The notes: generated by a model from the letters alone, not told the origin. Counted from the first letter of the stretch, positions 16,024-25,177 are shown. The stretch: DNA of 64,000 nt from Sphingobacterium pedocola (GCF_015209965.1 NZ_MU158689.1:264648-328647), one strand, 5' to 3'. Numbers and translations are program-made.

Positions 16024-18342
16024 ATGAAGCAAAGTAATAAAATTATTGTTATTATTTGCATGTTGCTCGGTGTGTTTAACGCAGTAGCACAGCAAACTAC
16101 TCAGATCTTCCGAGGACAGGTGTTATCTGGCGGTCAACCTGTTTCTAACGCCAATATTCAAATCGACAAGCAAATCCTTCACAGCGATGAGCAGGGTTTG
16201 TTTAGTTTTCCAGCTGAAGTTGGCGAAACCATCAACATTCAGATCACTGCAGTAGGTATGCATATTCTAAAGCAACGTGTCGTTGTGGAAGCTACCGAGA
16301 AAGGATCGCGGTCTTTTACGCTTAAAAAGGCTGATCAGCAAATTGAAGAGGTAGAGGTGATTGGACATACCAAAGTACAGGAAGTAAATCGTCAGGCTTA
16401 TAACGTGACAGCCATCGACGCAACTAAATTATACAACACAACTTTGGATATTTCCGGAGCTTTGGATAAAGTAGCCGGTATTCGCGTCCGCGAATCTGGC
16501 GGTGTTGGATCCAATTTCAATTTATCTTTAAATGGTTTTTCAGGAAACCACGTTCGTTATTTCGTAGACGGCATTCCAATGGATAATTTTGGGTCTTCTT
16601 TCCAGATCAACAACATTCCGATTAACATTGCCGACCGTGTAGAAGTATACAAAGGTGTTGTTCCAATGTGGTTAGGTTCTGATGCTTTAGGCGGCGCAAT
16701 TAATATTGTTACAGCCGATCGTTTCCGTAATTTTGTGGATGTTTCTTACAGTTATGGGTCATTTAATACGCATCGAACGGTATTAAATGCAGCAGTTACT
16801 TCGAAACAGGGTTTAACATTCCAATTAAATGCTTTTCAAAACTACTCAGACAACGATTACAAAGTAACTGTTGAAGCAGCGGATATTTACACGGGGGCAT
16901 ATGAGAAAGACGCAGTCGTAAGACGCTTTCATGATAAATACCACAATGAATCCGTTATTGCTCAGGTTGGGTTTGTCGACAAAAGTTTTGCTGATCGATT
17001 ATTGGTCGGTGTTATTTTGGGTCAAAATTATAAGGAAATCCAGACCGGAGCTCGAATGAGATCTGTATTCGGACAGTGGCACCGCCGGGGTTCAACTGTT
17101 ATGCCTACATTGAAATATAAGAAAACAGATTTAGTGAAAGGGCTGGATTTGATTGTTAATGCGAATTACAACTTAGGTAAAGAACAAAATATTGATACCG
17201 TCAACGTACGTTATGATTGGTACGGAACGTCGAAACCTAACGGAACAAACGGCGAGCGTGCAAGACAACATTATATCTATAAAAATAATGAAGGTCTTGC
17301 GACGGCAAACTTAAATTATAGAATGGGGGAGCGTCATTCTCTTGCGTTGAGCAATGTTTTTTCTACATTCAACCGTAAAGGTCATGACGAACTGAACCCT
17401 ACGAATGCAACGTATGAGTTGCCGCAAAAAACCGATAAAAATATTCTTGGTTTAGGATATACTTATGGTATTCGCGATGTTTGGACAACAACTGTTTTTG
17501 GTAAATTCATCACCCAGCATAACGAAAGCGGGACACAAGATACGACACATAATAGATTTGGTTATGGTTTGGCTTCGGCTTATTTTGTAAGTCCTAATTT
17601 TCAATTAAAAACTTCTTACGAATTGACAAACCGCATGCCTACACCATATGAAATGTTCGGCGATGTAGAAAACCAGGAAGCGAATGCAAACTTAAAGCCT
17701 GAAAGCAGTCATAACGTTAATTTAGGGGCAAACTATAGTTTCGCCGCTAACGAAGATCATAATTTCGTTGTCGGTTCAAGTTTGATCTACCGTTATGCGA
17801 CTGATTTCATTTATAACCGATTGAATAACAATCAATCTAAATTGGTAGCCGACAACAGAGAAGGCGTCGAAACATGGGGTGCCGATGCAGATGCTCGTTA
17901 TTCGTATAAAAGTTGGTTGACCGTAGGCGGTTCGGTTACTTATCAATACTTACAGAACAAGCAGAAATATGAGCCAAACTACACGAATATAAGTCCGCTA
18001 TATAATGATCAAATGCCGAACATTCCGTACTTATTCGGGCATGCAGATGCTTCTGTTATTTTCAACGATTTCTTAACTAAAGGAAACACACTGAATGTTG
18101 GTTATAATCTATTATATGTGCATGAGTTCTATTTGTACTGGCCAAGCAGGGGTGGGCAGAAATTATACGTTCCGAAACAATTTACACACGATTTTAATGT
18201 TGTGTACAGTTTGGCAGACAGTCGTTACAATATCGGTTTAGAAGCAAAGAACGTGACAAATGCAAAGGTATATGATAATTTTAGCTTACAAAAACCAGGT
18301 AGAGCTTTCTATGTTAATCTGCGCTATTTTATAAATAAATAA
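16024..18342 (+). CDS. TonB-dependent receptor, XusA-like (xenosiderophore uptake)
   Basis: This 772-residue outer-membrane receptor has a signal peptide ending near NAVAQQ. A carboxypeptidase-like domain follows (~28-112), then the TonB-box region IEEVEVIGHTK. The plug (~125-230) has VRYFVDGIPMDNFGSSF and YKGVVPMWLGSDALGGAINI. A barrel with the TonB C-terminal strand (AFYVNLRYFINK) completes it. It is followed by a DUF4374 lipoprotein and a PepSY reductase. That gene set matches the XusABC xenosiderophore system of Bacteroides thetaiotaomicron in composition and order. By analogy it should import ferric siderophores made by other bacteria. Orthology is inferred from synteny, and the substrate is not known. 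Confidence 0.9.
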   Translation: MKQSNKIIVIICMLLGVFNAVAQQTTQIFRGQVLSGGQPVSNANIQIDKQILHSDEQGLFSFPAEVGETINIQITAVGMHILKQRVVVEATEKGSRSFTLKKADQQIEEVEVIGHTKVQEVNRQAYNVTAIDATKLYNTTLDISGALDKVAGIRVRESGGVGSNFNLSLNGFSGNHVRYFVDGIPMDNFGSSFQINNIPINIADRVEVYKGVVPMWLGSDALGGAINIVTADRFRNFVDVSYSYGSFNTHRTVLNAAVTSKQGLTFQLNAFQNYSDNDYKVTVEAADIYTGAYEKDAVVRRFHDKYHNESVIAQVGFVDKSFADRLLVGVILGQNYKEIQTGARMRSVFGQWHRRGSTVMPTLKYKKTDLVKGLDLIVNANYNLGKEQNIDTVNVRYDWYGTSKPNGTNGERARQHYIYKNNEGLATANLNYRMGERHSLALSNVFSTFNRKGHDELNPTNATYELPQKTDKNILGLGYTYGIRDVWTTTVFGKFITQHNESGTQDTTHNRFGYGLASAYFVSPNFQLKTSYELTNRMPTPYEMFGDVENQEANANLKPESSHNVNLGANYSFAANEDHNFVVGSSLIYRYATDFIYNRLNNNQSKLVADNREGVETWGADADARYSYKSWLTVGGSVTYQYLQNKQKYEPNYTNISPLYNDQMPNIPYLFGHADASVIFNDFLTKGNTLNVGYNLLYVHEFYLYWPSRGGQKLYVPKQFTHDFNVVYSLADSRYNIGLEAKNVTNAKVYDNFSLQKPGRAFYVNLRYFINK

Positions 18343-18384
18343 TTATTTAAGATTAAATAAAAGATTATAAAGTTGATATAGAAG

Positions 18385-19587
18385 ATGAAAAAATTACTAA
18401 TTGCACTTTTAGCTGTTTCGGTATTTACTTCATGTAAAAAAGATGATGTCGGTCCACCGAATTATGGAGATTATATTGTTGCTGTTTCACCTATCGCCTC
18501 AACCGGCGTAGCAGATTATTTATTGACGGCAGCAACCTTGGACGAAGGCTCTGTTACCACAAGAGGGCACGGCGTTGAACAAGATGGGACGTATCGTTAT
18601 TATATGACGGCGAATAATAAGTTTTTTTCCATGTTATACGGACAGGGAAATCCCGGTGCTGTTACTACATATGAAATCACTAATGGAAGTTTAAATAAAG
18701 TTTCAGATTTTCAATCGGAGACGGTGCAGGCTTTTGCTTCGGTAAATGATGATATTTTGTTGATGAAAATTTCAAGAAATATTACCAACAAATTATCTAA
18801 TTTCTACATCGTGAATACGAATAGTTTGTTGATTACTTCAGAAGGAACAATTAATAGTGCAGAGCCTTCGAATAACGGAGAACTGGCTTTCAGTACTTGG
18901 ATCAGACAGGTAGGAGATAAAGTTTTTGCTCCTTATATGTCTGTCAAAGGCTGTTGTGGCGATGCTTTTGGAACTGCTTTTCCAGATAGTACCTGGATTG
19001 CCGTTTATTCATATCCCCAGATGAAATTAGAAAAAGTAATCAAAGACAATCGTACAAGTTTTATTGGACGTTATTTCGTAGATGGAACTGCCGTGGATGA
19101 AAATGGCGACTTTTACGCCTTTTCATCAGCAATAGCGGGCGATGCACAGGGTATCAAAACGACAAAACCGTCGGCCATTGTACGCGTGAATGCTGGAACT
19201 ACAGAATTTGATCAAAGCTATTTTTTGGATTTTGAAGAAATTTCCGGAGGATATAATATTACAGATTGGCTATATGTCGGAAGTGGGAATTTTGTTGTCT
19301 TCATGACAACTAGAGAAGAAAAAGGTTTATATGCCGTTGGTAAGGTTTTAGGTGTTGTAAATGTGTATAATAAAGAATTTAGAATGGTTTCAGGGCTACC
19401 AAATAAAGCGGATATCAATAGTGTGACGACTACCAATTATTCCAAATTAAATGGAGTGGGTTATGTAGGATTTACCTTAAAAGAAGGAACTAGTTATATC
19501 TACAAAATAGATGCGGCTACGGCTTCGGCAACTCAGGGTCTGCGCGTAGAAGGTGGCACGATTACAGCAATTGCGAAATTAAATTAA
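18385..19587 (+). CDS. DUF4374 surface lipoprotein, XusB-like
   Basis: This 400-residue lipoprotein has the lipobox VFTSC with Cys17, followed by KKDD, residues compatible with export to the cell surface. The mature part is beta-rich with repeated blade-like stretches (YIVAVSPIASTGVADYLLTA, FSTWIRQVGDKVFAPYMSVK, YIYKID), as expected for the DUF4374 beta-propeller. In the Bacteroides XusABC system this family member binds siderophore at the surface and hands it to the receptor. It starts 42 bp after the receptor gene, clearly in the same operon. SVKGCCGDAF at ~192 contains a double cysteine that could form a disulphide. Confidence 0.85.
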   Translation: MKKLLIALLAVSVFTSCKKDDVGPPNYGDYIVAVSPIASTGVADYLLTAATLDEGSVTTRGHGVEQDGTYRYYMTANNKFFSMLYGQGNPGAVTTYEITNGSLNKVSDFQSETVQAFASVNDDILLMKISRNITNKLSNFYIVNTNSLLITSEGTINSAEPSNNGELAFSTWIRQVGDKVFAPYMSVKGCCGDAFGTAFPDSTWIAVYSYPQMKLEKVIKDNRTSFIGRYFVDGTAVDENGDFYAFSSAIAGDAQGIKTTKPSAIVRVNAGTTEFDQSYFLDFEEISGGYNITDWLYVGSGNFVVFMTTREEKGLYAVGKVLGVVNVYNKEFRMVSGLPNKADINSVTTTNYSKLNGVGYVGFTLKEGTSYIYKIDAATASATQGLRVEGGTITAIAKLN

Positions 19588-19594
19588 ATAACTC

Positions 19595-19627
19595 GCATAG
19601 TTGAACAACAGTTCAACTATGCTTTTG
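19595..19627 (+). terminator. Intra-operon terminator or attenuator
   Basis: A perfect 12 bp inverted repeat, gcatagttgaac (19595-19606) and gttcaactatgc (19611-19622), with loop aaca, is followed by TTTTGC. It lies between the DUF4374 gene and the small membrane genes. It may trim expression of the inner-membrane part relative to the outer-membrane part, with partial read-through. Confidence 0.65.
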
Positions 19628-19637
19628 CATTATACTT

Positions 19638-19970
19638 ATGTTCAGTACAATTTGCCTTTTATTTTTTGTCGCATTCATTCTATGGATGAATACGTCCAAA
19701 CGTATTACCTGGCGGAAAAAACCGAAGTTGCTTCAACGCCTTGCTAAAGAATCTGTGAGATCTAAATATATCTCTTCCGTTCTCATGATGATGGCGACTT
19801 CATTGAGCGTCGTTCAGCTTGGGTTTGGAAGCGGATTATTTGCAGCTATCGTCGTATTGATGTGTATGGGAAGTCTGATCGTGTTATTTTTTCCATTCCG
19901 TTATGCAGGGGTTTCGTGGATCATTGGAACGTATCTCGTTTGTTTTTTGATGGAATATCTAATTCGTTAA
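19638..19970 (+). CDS. Small membrane protein, DUF3325-like (110 aa)
   Basis: The protein has a hydrophobic N-terminal helix (~1-18), a basic cytoplasmic segment (SKRITWRKKPKLLQRLAK), and three further helices (~50-65, ~67-84, ~88-108). The size, the helix-basic loop-helices layout and its place beside a PepSY reductase gene resemble DUF3325 proteins of proteobacterial siderophore-reductase operons. The match is from memory of the family pattern rather than a defined motif. It starts 50 bp after the DUF4374 gene and is followed 4 bp later by another small membrane gene. A helper role for the reductase is inferred. Confidence 0.65.
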   Translation: MFSTICLLFFVAFILWMNTSKRITWRKKPKLLQRLAKESVRSKYISSVLMMMATSLSVVQLGFGSGLFAAIVVLMCMGSLIVLFFPFRYAGVSWIIGTYLVCFLMEYLIR

Positions 19971-19974
19971 TTGT

Positions 19975-20262
19975 ATGCCTGCGAATAAAAAATACTTAAC
20001 AAAGTCGCCTTGGTTGCGCCTTATGAAAATCCTGGCTGGTACCGTTGGGGGGTATGCGGTAATGTTAAGTTTTCACACCCTATTGACCTGTCTAATGCCC
20101 AAAGCAGAAGTCATTGCTACTGCTTTTTTTACAGGCTATTTATTGTGGGCAATTTTATTGCTTATCGCATTTGTAGCACGGAATGTATGGCGTGTATGGC
20201 TTAGTTATATCGTACTTACCGTACTTTTTATGCTCCCTTATTATTTTGAACACCTCACCTAA
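19975..20262 (+). CDS. Small membrane protein, DUF3649-like (95 aa)
   Basis: It has three predicted helices (~18-38, ~46-66, ~70-90) with WLRLMKILAGTVGGYAVML near the start, resembling the R-GGYA pattern of DUF3649. The second half has the LLIAFVARNVWRVWL segment. DUF3649 and DUF3325 proteins commonly occur as a pair with PepSY iron-reductase proteins in Proteobacteria. Here the pair lies between the DUF4374 and PepSY genes with gaps of 4 bp and 2 bp, indicating translational coupling. Function is unknown; a subunit of the siderophore-reducing inner-membrane complex is plausible. Confidence 0.65.
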   Translation: MPANKKYLTKSPWLRLMKILAGTVGGYAVMLSFHTLLTCLMPKAEVIATAFFTGYLLWAILLLIAFVARNVWRVWLSYIVLTVLFMLPYYFEHLT

Positions 20263-20264
20263 TT

Positions 20265-21908
20265 ATGGATCAGAGAAAGTACAACATCTATTTTCATACG
20301 CACACGATCAGCGGGATTATTATTGCCGTTATTCTGTATGTTATTTTCTTTGCAGGATCTTTTTCGTTTTTTAAGGACGATATTTCGGCCTGGCAAAAGG
20401 GTAAATCTACTGTTGCCGAAGAGATCAATCCCGATTACAATTACATCTTGGATTCGCTTTCTCAAAAGCACAATCTGCTAGGGCGTAATTTTGATTTCTA
20501 CTTGCTTCGCCAGGGACACGGCACTTACGTGAACATGAGTACTTCACAGGATACGACCGTCTCTAAACCGAAACCCAAGGAAGCAGGACAAAGGGGGGGG
20601 AGAGGTCGTGGTAGAGATGAAGATTCCGCTTATTTTACCTATTTCTTTGCCGATAAACAAACGGGTTCCTATGCCGATAGTTATGATATGGGAGAGTTCC
20701 TTTACCGTCTTCATTTTCTTGCACAATTGAATCAGGTGCCAATCCGCTTGGGCACTCCTTTCGGTTATCTCTTAGCGGGGATCGTATCTTTTCTTTTTGT
20801 TTTTGCATTGATTACAGGACTTTTACTACACTGGGATAAGATCAAGTCTAATTTCTTTCTTTTGCGACCTTGGAGCAAATGGAAAACAGTATGGACGGAT
20901 ATGCACACTGTATTGGGTGTGATTGGATTTCCATTTCAGCTGCTCTTTGCTATTACGGGAGTAATACTAATTGTCAATTTTGTGCTGATATCTCCTTTTA
21001 GCAAGATACTGTATGAAGGGGATCAAGAACAGCTCTATGAAGATTTACAGTATAATAGGAGCATGAAAGTTAATTATACTTATCAACCTATGGAAGGATC
21101 CTTCGATCTGAATGCATTTGTAGGCAAGTGGGAGCAAGATTGGAAAGAGAGTAAGATTTCGCGGATTCACATTCGCAACTATCAGGACGCTAGCATGCAG
21201 ATTAGCTTGGAAGCAAAACCATTGCCTAAAGCTAATTTTTCGGGGTCTGGTTTCGTACAAATGGAGGTTGCATCGGGTAAGGTGCTGCAGCTTAAATCGC
21301 CGAATGGCGAAGGAAATTATATCGATGGCGTAAAGAGTTTAATTTACCATCTGCATTTTGGTGACTTTGGTGGAAAGCCGCTTCGGATCATCTTCTTTAT
21401 TTTGGGACTAGTTGGTTGTGTGGTTATTATATCAGGTATTATGATTTGGTTGGTAGCCAGAGATAAGAAAAATATCCCGGCATACAAACGTAAATTTAAT
21501 TTTTGGGCATCCAACGTTTTCTTGTCCATCTGTTTGGCCATGCTGCCAGTTACCGCTTTTACATTTATTATGTTGAAAGTGCTACCGCAGATCAACCAAT
21601 CCGTTATTTATAGTGTTTATTTCTACAGCTGGTTAATCTTATCGGTTTATTTTGTTGTGTGGAGAAACCTACCTATGATAAATAGACAGACACTACTGTT
21701 ATCGGCGATCTTATGTTTGGGTGTGCCGCTAGCCAATGGTATCGCGACTGGATTATGGATATGGAACACCCTCCAGGCAGGTGCACTGGATATCTTTTTT
21801 ATAGATGCGCTATTCTTGGTTATTGCAGTGGCATGTGCATTTGCCTTTATCAAAGTAAGACAGCAAGCGAAACCTTTTACAATTTTAAAAGTGCAAGACA
21901 GTAACTAG
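20265..21908 (+). CDS. PepSY-associated inner-membrane protein, XusC-like siderophore reductase
   Basis: This 547-residue inner-membrane protein has several helices: ~12-34, ~163-187, ~215-240, ~375-398, then a cluster to ~530. Two large periplasmic segments correspond to PepSY regions. Conserved histidines at helix ends are visible (YFHTHTISGI at residues ~9-18, LLLHWDKIK, DMHTVLGVIGFPF, YHLHFGDFGGKPLR), suitable for haem ligation as in the PepSY/PiuB reductases. An unusual insert after residue ~100 is rich in Gly and Arg (GQRGGRGRGRDED). It is the third conserved component of the XusABC-like set and probably reduces or translocates the imported iron. The gap to the upstream gene is 2 bp. 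Confidence 0.88.
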   Translation: MDQRKYNIYFHTHTISGIIIAVILYVIFFAGSFSFFKDDISAWQKGKSTVAEEINPDYNYILDSLSQKHNLLGRNFDFYLLRQGHGTYVNMSTSQDTTVSKPKPKEAGQRGGRGRGRDEDSAYFTYFFADKQTGSYADSYDMGEFLYRLHFLAQLNQVPIRLGTPFGYLLAGIVSFLFVFALITGLLLHWDKIKSNFFLLRPWSKWKTVWTDMHTVLGVIGFPFQLLFAITGVILIVNFVLISPFSKILYEGDQEQLYEDLQYNRSMKVNYTYQPMEGSFDLNAFVGKWEQDWKESKISRIHIRNYQDASMQISLEAKPLPKANFSGSGFVQMEVASGKVLQLKSPNGEGNYIDGVKSLIYHLHFGDFGGKPLRIIFFILGLVGCVVIISGIMIWLVARDKKNIPAYKRKFNFWASNVFLSICLAMLPVTAFTFIMLKVLPQINQSVIYSVYFYSWLILSVYFVVWRNLPMINRQTLLLSAILCLGVPLANGIATGLWIWNTLQAGALDIFFIDALFLVIAVACAFAFIKVRQQAKPFTILKVQDSN

Positions 21909-21921
21909 AATATAAATCACA

Positions 21922-21957
21922 AAGTCCAAAGCCGTAGAGACGGCTTTGGACTTTTAT
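21922..21957 (+). terminator. Terminator at end of the XusABC-like operon
   Basis: A perfect 14 bp inverted repeat (aagtccaaagccgt at 21922-21935 and its complement at 21940-21953) with a 4-base loop is followed by TTAT. It closes the iron operon. Confidence 0.8.
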
Positions 21958-22041
21958 ACGTAATATATCCCTGCCTGAAGGTGATATTATCTCAATTATT
22001 AGCTACCTTTAGTCTTAGTTTCAATTCATGTACATTTTAGC

Positions 22042-22776
22042 ATGTTCAGACATATCGGGAAAGGGCGCACATTTTCCCATAACCTTAGGTTAGCATCTCT
22101 TTTATCTGCAGTGGCAGGAATGGTCAATATCACGGGCGTGCTAGCTTTTCAAACGTTGACGACAAATCTAACCGGTCATTTTGCTTTCTTTGCCGAAGAA
22201 CTTTTTTTAAGAAGTTATACTACTGCATTCGTATATCTCCTGTATGTACTATGTTTTCTTTTCGGAGCTTTTCTTTCCAGCTTGCTTATGGAGAAGACGG
22301 CTCAGTTCAATCCACATGCAGGATATGTCGCGCCTGTCTCTTTAGAAATCATATTGTTGGTTTCAGTTGGATTATTAGGAAGTATGAAAGTCGGTGGACC
22401 CTTGTTGTCCTCTACCTCGCTGGCCTGTATGTTGCTACTTGCAATGGGCTTGCAGAATGCACTGGTAACGAAGGTGTCGCAGTCGGTCGTACGAACAACC
22501 CATCTTACGGGACTGTTTACCGATCTTGGAATCCAGCTGTCGCGACTGGTGTTGAGAAGCGACGGCACCAAGCAAAAGCAGCTTTATAAGAGTATCCAAC
22601 TCAAGTTAGCGATCATCAGCTGCTTTTTCGTAGGCGGCATATTGGGTGGATTTTGTCATCAACATATTGCCTTATCAACACTTTTTATTCCCGCAGGGTT
22701 GCTACTTTTTACGCTATGGTATGATCAGATCCTGTTCCGATATTACCGAATCATCCGTAGCATGAGGAAGCATTGA
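22042..22776 (+). CDS. YoaK/DUF1275 family membrane protein
   Basis: This 244-residue protein has about six hydrophobic helices and the DUF1275 hallmarks AGMVNITGV in the first helix and TTHLTGLFTDLGIQLSRL in the middle. The family is widespread and its function is unsettled; transport has been suggested. It is the last plus-strand gene of this region and converges on the serine-hydrolase gene with only 3 bp between stop codons. It follows the strong terminator at 21922, so it is a separate transcription unit. Confidence 0.85.
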   Translation: MFRHIGKGRTFSHNLRLASLLSAVAGMVNITGVLAFQTLTTNLTGHFAFFAEELFLRSYTTAFVYLLYVLCFLFGAFLSSLLMEKTAQFNPHAGYVAPVSLEIILLVSVGLLGSMKVGGPLLSSTSLACMLLLAMGLQNALVTKVSQSVVRTTHLTGLFTDLGIQLSRLVLRSDGTKQKQLYKSIQLKLAIISCFFVGGILGGFCHQHIALSTLFIPAGLLLFTLWYDQILFRYYRIIRSMRKH

Positions 22777-22779
22777 TGT

Positions 22780-23880
22780 CTAATACCCATCAGCAATCGT
22801 CGTAAATACCTTTGCCCAATTCACATCACCGACTTTCCGTCCTAAGCGGACGATAACAAGATTCTTGTCTGGATTGACATAAATATATTGCCCCAATATG
22901 CCTTGCGCCATGAAGTCACCACTTTTCGACGGCAGCCACCATTGGTATTGATAGTAGGAGGCACTCCCGGCTATAGTATCTATTTTGGTGGAAGTCTTTA
23001 CCCAATCGGTCGGGACGAGCTGTTTGCCATTCCAGTTGCCTTCGTGGAGGTACAGACGTCCAATTTTTGCGTAATCCCGCGCCACGGCATTGACACAACA
23101 AAATGTTTTCTCAAGGCCATTTTTCTTGCGATCCAGACTCCAGCTTGTGTCGTATTCCATTCCCAATGGTCGCCAAATTTTTTCTTCCAGGTACTGACTT
23201 ATTGTTTTATTAACAAGCGCACGCTCCAATACCAGTCCAAGCAATTGCGAGTTGCCACTAACGTATTCGAATTTGTTGCCCGGTGTATCTTTTAGTTTTA
23301 GCTTTTTGATTGCTTTACGGAGGTTAATTCCGTAATAGAAGGTAGCTACCTCACCAAACGGATTGTAATATCCCTCGTTGAATTTAAGCCCGGAAGTCAT
23401 CTGCAGCAGGTGTTTGATGGTGACCTCGTCGAATCCGTTTTTGGAAAGTTCAGGTATATATTTGGTAATAGGTTCGTCGACAGAGCCAATGAGTCCATCA
23501 TCTATAGCACAACCGATCAGTATCGAAGTCACCGACTTGGCCATGGAAAAGGAGGGCACAACGGACGATTGATCGTAGCCCCTGAAATAATTCTCGTATT
23601 TAATACTGTCGTTATGGATGATCATAAAAGCGACGGACTCATGTTCGGCTAGAAAAGTATCAAAGTCGTGGCTTTGTTCTCTATAATCTATCTTTTTGGG
23701 GTGGTATCCTTCCGTTGCAACAGCAAAATGAAAACTACTATCGCCACGGCTAATAATACGGGACGGGAATTTTTTATGATCGTTGATATCCGCAAAGTTA
23801 TAGACAATATAGCGTCCTATTTTGCAGGAACTAAGGCTAAGGGTTAACAGGAGTAGAGCTAATAAATTGAGTTTCTTCAT
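22780..23880 (-). CDS. Beta-lactamase-fold serine hydrolase lipoprotein
   Basis: This protein has 366 residues from the preferred ATG at 23880, whose product MKKLNLLALLLLTLSLSSCK is a clean lipoprotein signal with lipobox SLSSC, Cys19. An in-frame upstream ATG would add 16 residues ahead of the signal and is unlikely. The catalytic SxxK is FSMAKS (Ser112, Lys115), and the second motif lies in FEYVSGNSQLLG. The class C beta-lactamase/penicillin-binding fold is shared with esterases and D-aminopeptidases. Members annotated as 6-aminohexanoate-dimer-hydrolase-like have a similar layout. The real substrate is unknown. It is monocistronic, with a palindrome 38 bp upstream. Confidence 0.85.
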   Translation of the reverse strand: MKKLNLLALLLLTLSLSSCKIGRYIVYNFADINDHKKFPSRIISRGDSSFHFAVATEGYHPKKIDYREQSHDFDTFLAEHESVAFMIIHNDSIKYENYFRGYDQSSVVPSFSMAKSVTSILIGCAIDDGLIGSVDEPITKYIPELSKNGFDEVTIKHLLQMTSGLKFNEGYYNPFGEVATFYYGINLRKAIKKLKLKDTPGNKFEYVSGNSQLLGLVLERALVNKTISQYLEEKIWRPLGMEYDTSWSLDRKKNGLEKTFCCVNAVARDYAKIGRLYLHEGNWNGKQLVPTDWVKTSTKIDTIAGSASYYQYQWWLPSKSGDFMAQGILGQYIYVNPDKNLVIVRLGRKVGDVNWAKVFTTIADGY

Positions 23881-23917
23881 AATTTTAAAACATTCAATAT
23901 CTCTTATCAAAAATATC

Positions 23918-23939
23918 CTTATCAACAATAGTTGATAAG
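23918..23939. promoter_or_regulatory. Palindrome upstream of the serine-hydrolase gene
   Basis: cttatcaac (23918-23926), loop aata and gttgataag (23931-23939) form a perfect 9 bp inverted repeat 38 bp before the start codon. The position suits an operator. No known regulator can be named. Confidence 0.35.
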
Positions 23940-24240
23940 AGGTTGTAAATTATAGTTGCTTATTGAGGCTTCCTCATTTCTTGCAGAGGCTCATTACACC
24001 GTTAAAGATACGAATTTACGTTGTCGGAAAAAATAAATATAGTCACTTTCTATATCGGAAAAACAAATAGCAGAATGGCTTATAAAATATTTCGAGATTA
24101 TTTAATATTGCTCTAGGGCAAAGCATATTTGGTGAAAATTGTTTCGCTCATAGCGCATTTCTTAAGTGAGTCAAGTTAATATCGTGTATCTGACTGCTTT
24201 TATATTTTAGATATGCCATTAACTTTTGTAAGTCTGTATT
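23940..24240. other. Gene-free spacer before the toxin-antitoxin remnant
   Basis: About 300 bp of AT-rich sequence without a supported gene, hairpin or clear promoter on either strand. Confidence 0.5.
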
Positions 24241-24440
24241 ATGGCAAAAATAGTTATTCATCCGAAGAGTAAAGAACAAGTGGACATTGTTAAAGCGTTT
24301 GTAACGGCCTTGAAGATGGATTTCGATACTTTCGAAATTAACAGTCCATATAATCCGGAATTTGTTAAACAGATCTTAGAATTTGTGATTTAGAAATAGT
24401 CATTGTAGTTTCCGCCAAAGGACATTACTACGATAAATAG
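24241..24440 (+). pseudogene. Collapsed type II toxin-antitoxin remnant
   Basis: A 50-codon frame at 24241-24393 encodes MAKIVIHPKSKEQVDIVKAF and ends SPYNPEFVKQILEFVI. This matches the start of small Bacteroidota antitoxins (KEQ...KAF..ALK, E.SPYNPEFV) that normally run to 70-80 residues. Overlapping it in another frame, 24387-24440 reads DLEIVIVVSAKGHYYDK followed by a stop. This is the characteristic C-terminal strand of RelE/YoeB-like toxins (VVSAKGHY). The most economical reading is an internal deletion that fused the antitoxin 5' part to the last codons of its toxin. A short functional antitoxin cannot be excluded. Confidence 0.5.
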
Positions 24441-24452
24441 CAAATAATTTTC

Positions 24453-25094
24453 TCAATAAAAGTATCGATCCAGAAGCTCCCAAAAAAACGCTTCGTCCGT
24501 ACCGTGCTGCTCGAGGATCCGCTTCCAGGTTTCTTTACCAAACTGGATTTCGTTGCCAAAACTATCTTTATAAATCCACTTATCGAATATATCTTTATCA
24601 AAAGAAGCCTTATTGTTATCCCGGGTGTATTCTAATCCTCCCCCCAGATTTCTCTTGAACTGTATTTTAGAACCATTCACCCGCTCCTCCATATTGGTAT
24701 GGCCAAAGATGTCTTTTCCTTCTTCCAGTTTATAGCCTTTATTATCCTCAATTATTGTCTTATCGAAGATATCCACCTTAAAAGTAGCGCTATAGTCGGA
24801 TTGCCTGCTATTTTCCTTTACCAACCTCCTCAGCAGCCCGACTTGAGCATCCTTATTCCCCCGCAAACCGGGTTCTGCTTTATCTAGATATTTCTTTTCA
24901 TACTGCAACTTATTATTGCGGCTATCCGTAAATATCAAATCATCAAAAATATTTTTTTCAAGGCTGGCCTTATAACTTCCGTCAGCAGATTTGTACTGGA
25001 GTGTTCCAAAAAGATCCGTGTCTATAGCACCTCGCTGTGCGAACAGACCAGAAAACGACAACACCAACGCCAAACCCAGGATAAGCTTCTTCAT
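24453..25094 (-). CDS. Secreted repeat protein of unknown function (213 aa)
   Basis: It has a signal peptide (MKKLILGLALVLSFSGLFAQ) and then a mature part built of ~30-residue repeats. Three copies share a core K-x-IFD-x-x-I-x-x-D-x-x-x-N (YKASLEKNIFDDLIFTDSR, YSATFKVDIFDKTIIED, NKASFDKDIFDKWIYKDS). A weaker first copy is DTDLFGTLQYKSADG. Such repeats suggest a beta-meander or solenoid in the periplasm or outside the cell. I do not recognise a named family. The gene is a single unit on the minus strand, starting 84 bp after the end of the frameshifted gene at 25178. Confidence 0.7.
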   Translation of the reverse strand: MKKLILGLALVLSFSGLFAQRGAIDTDLFGTLQYKSADGSYKASLEKNIFDDLIFTDSRNNKLQYEKKYLDKAEPGLRGNKDAQVGLLRRLVKENSRQSDYSATFKVDIFDKTIIEDNKGYKLEEGKDIFGHTNMEERVNGSKIQFKRNLGGGLEYTRDNNKASFDKDIFDKWIYKDSFGNEIQFGKETWKRILEQHGTDEAFFWELLDRYFY

Positions 25095-25177
25095 ATCAAC
25101 GAAATCTTTACAAAGATAGACTACTTACCTGAGAATTGGTTTATTCCATTTCGATAAAAACATTCAAGCAAAGTCAA

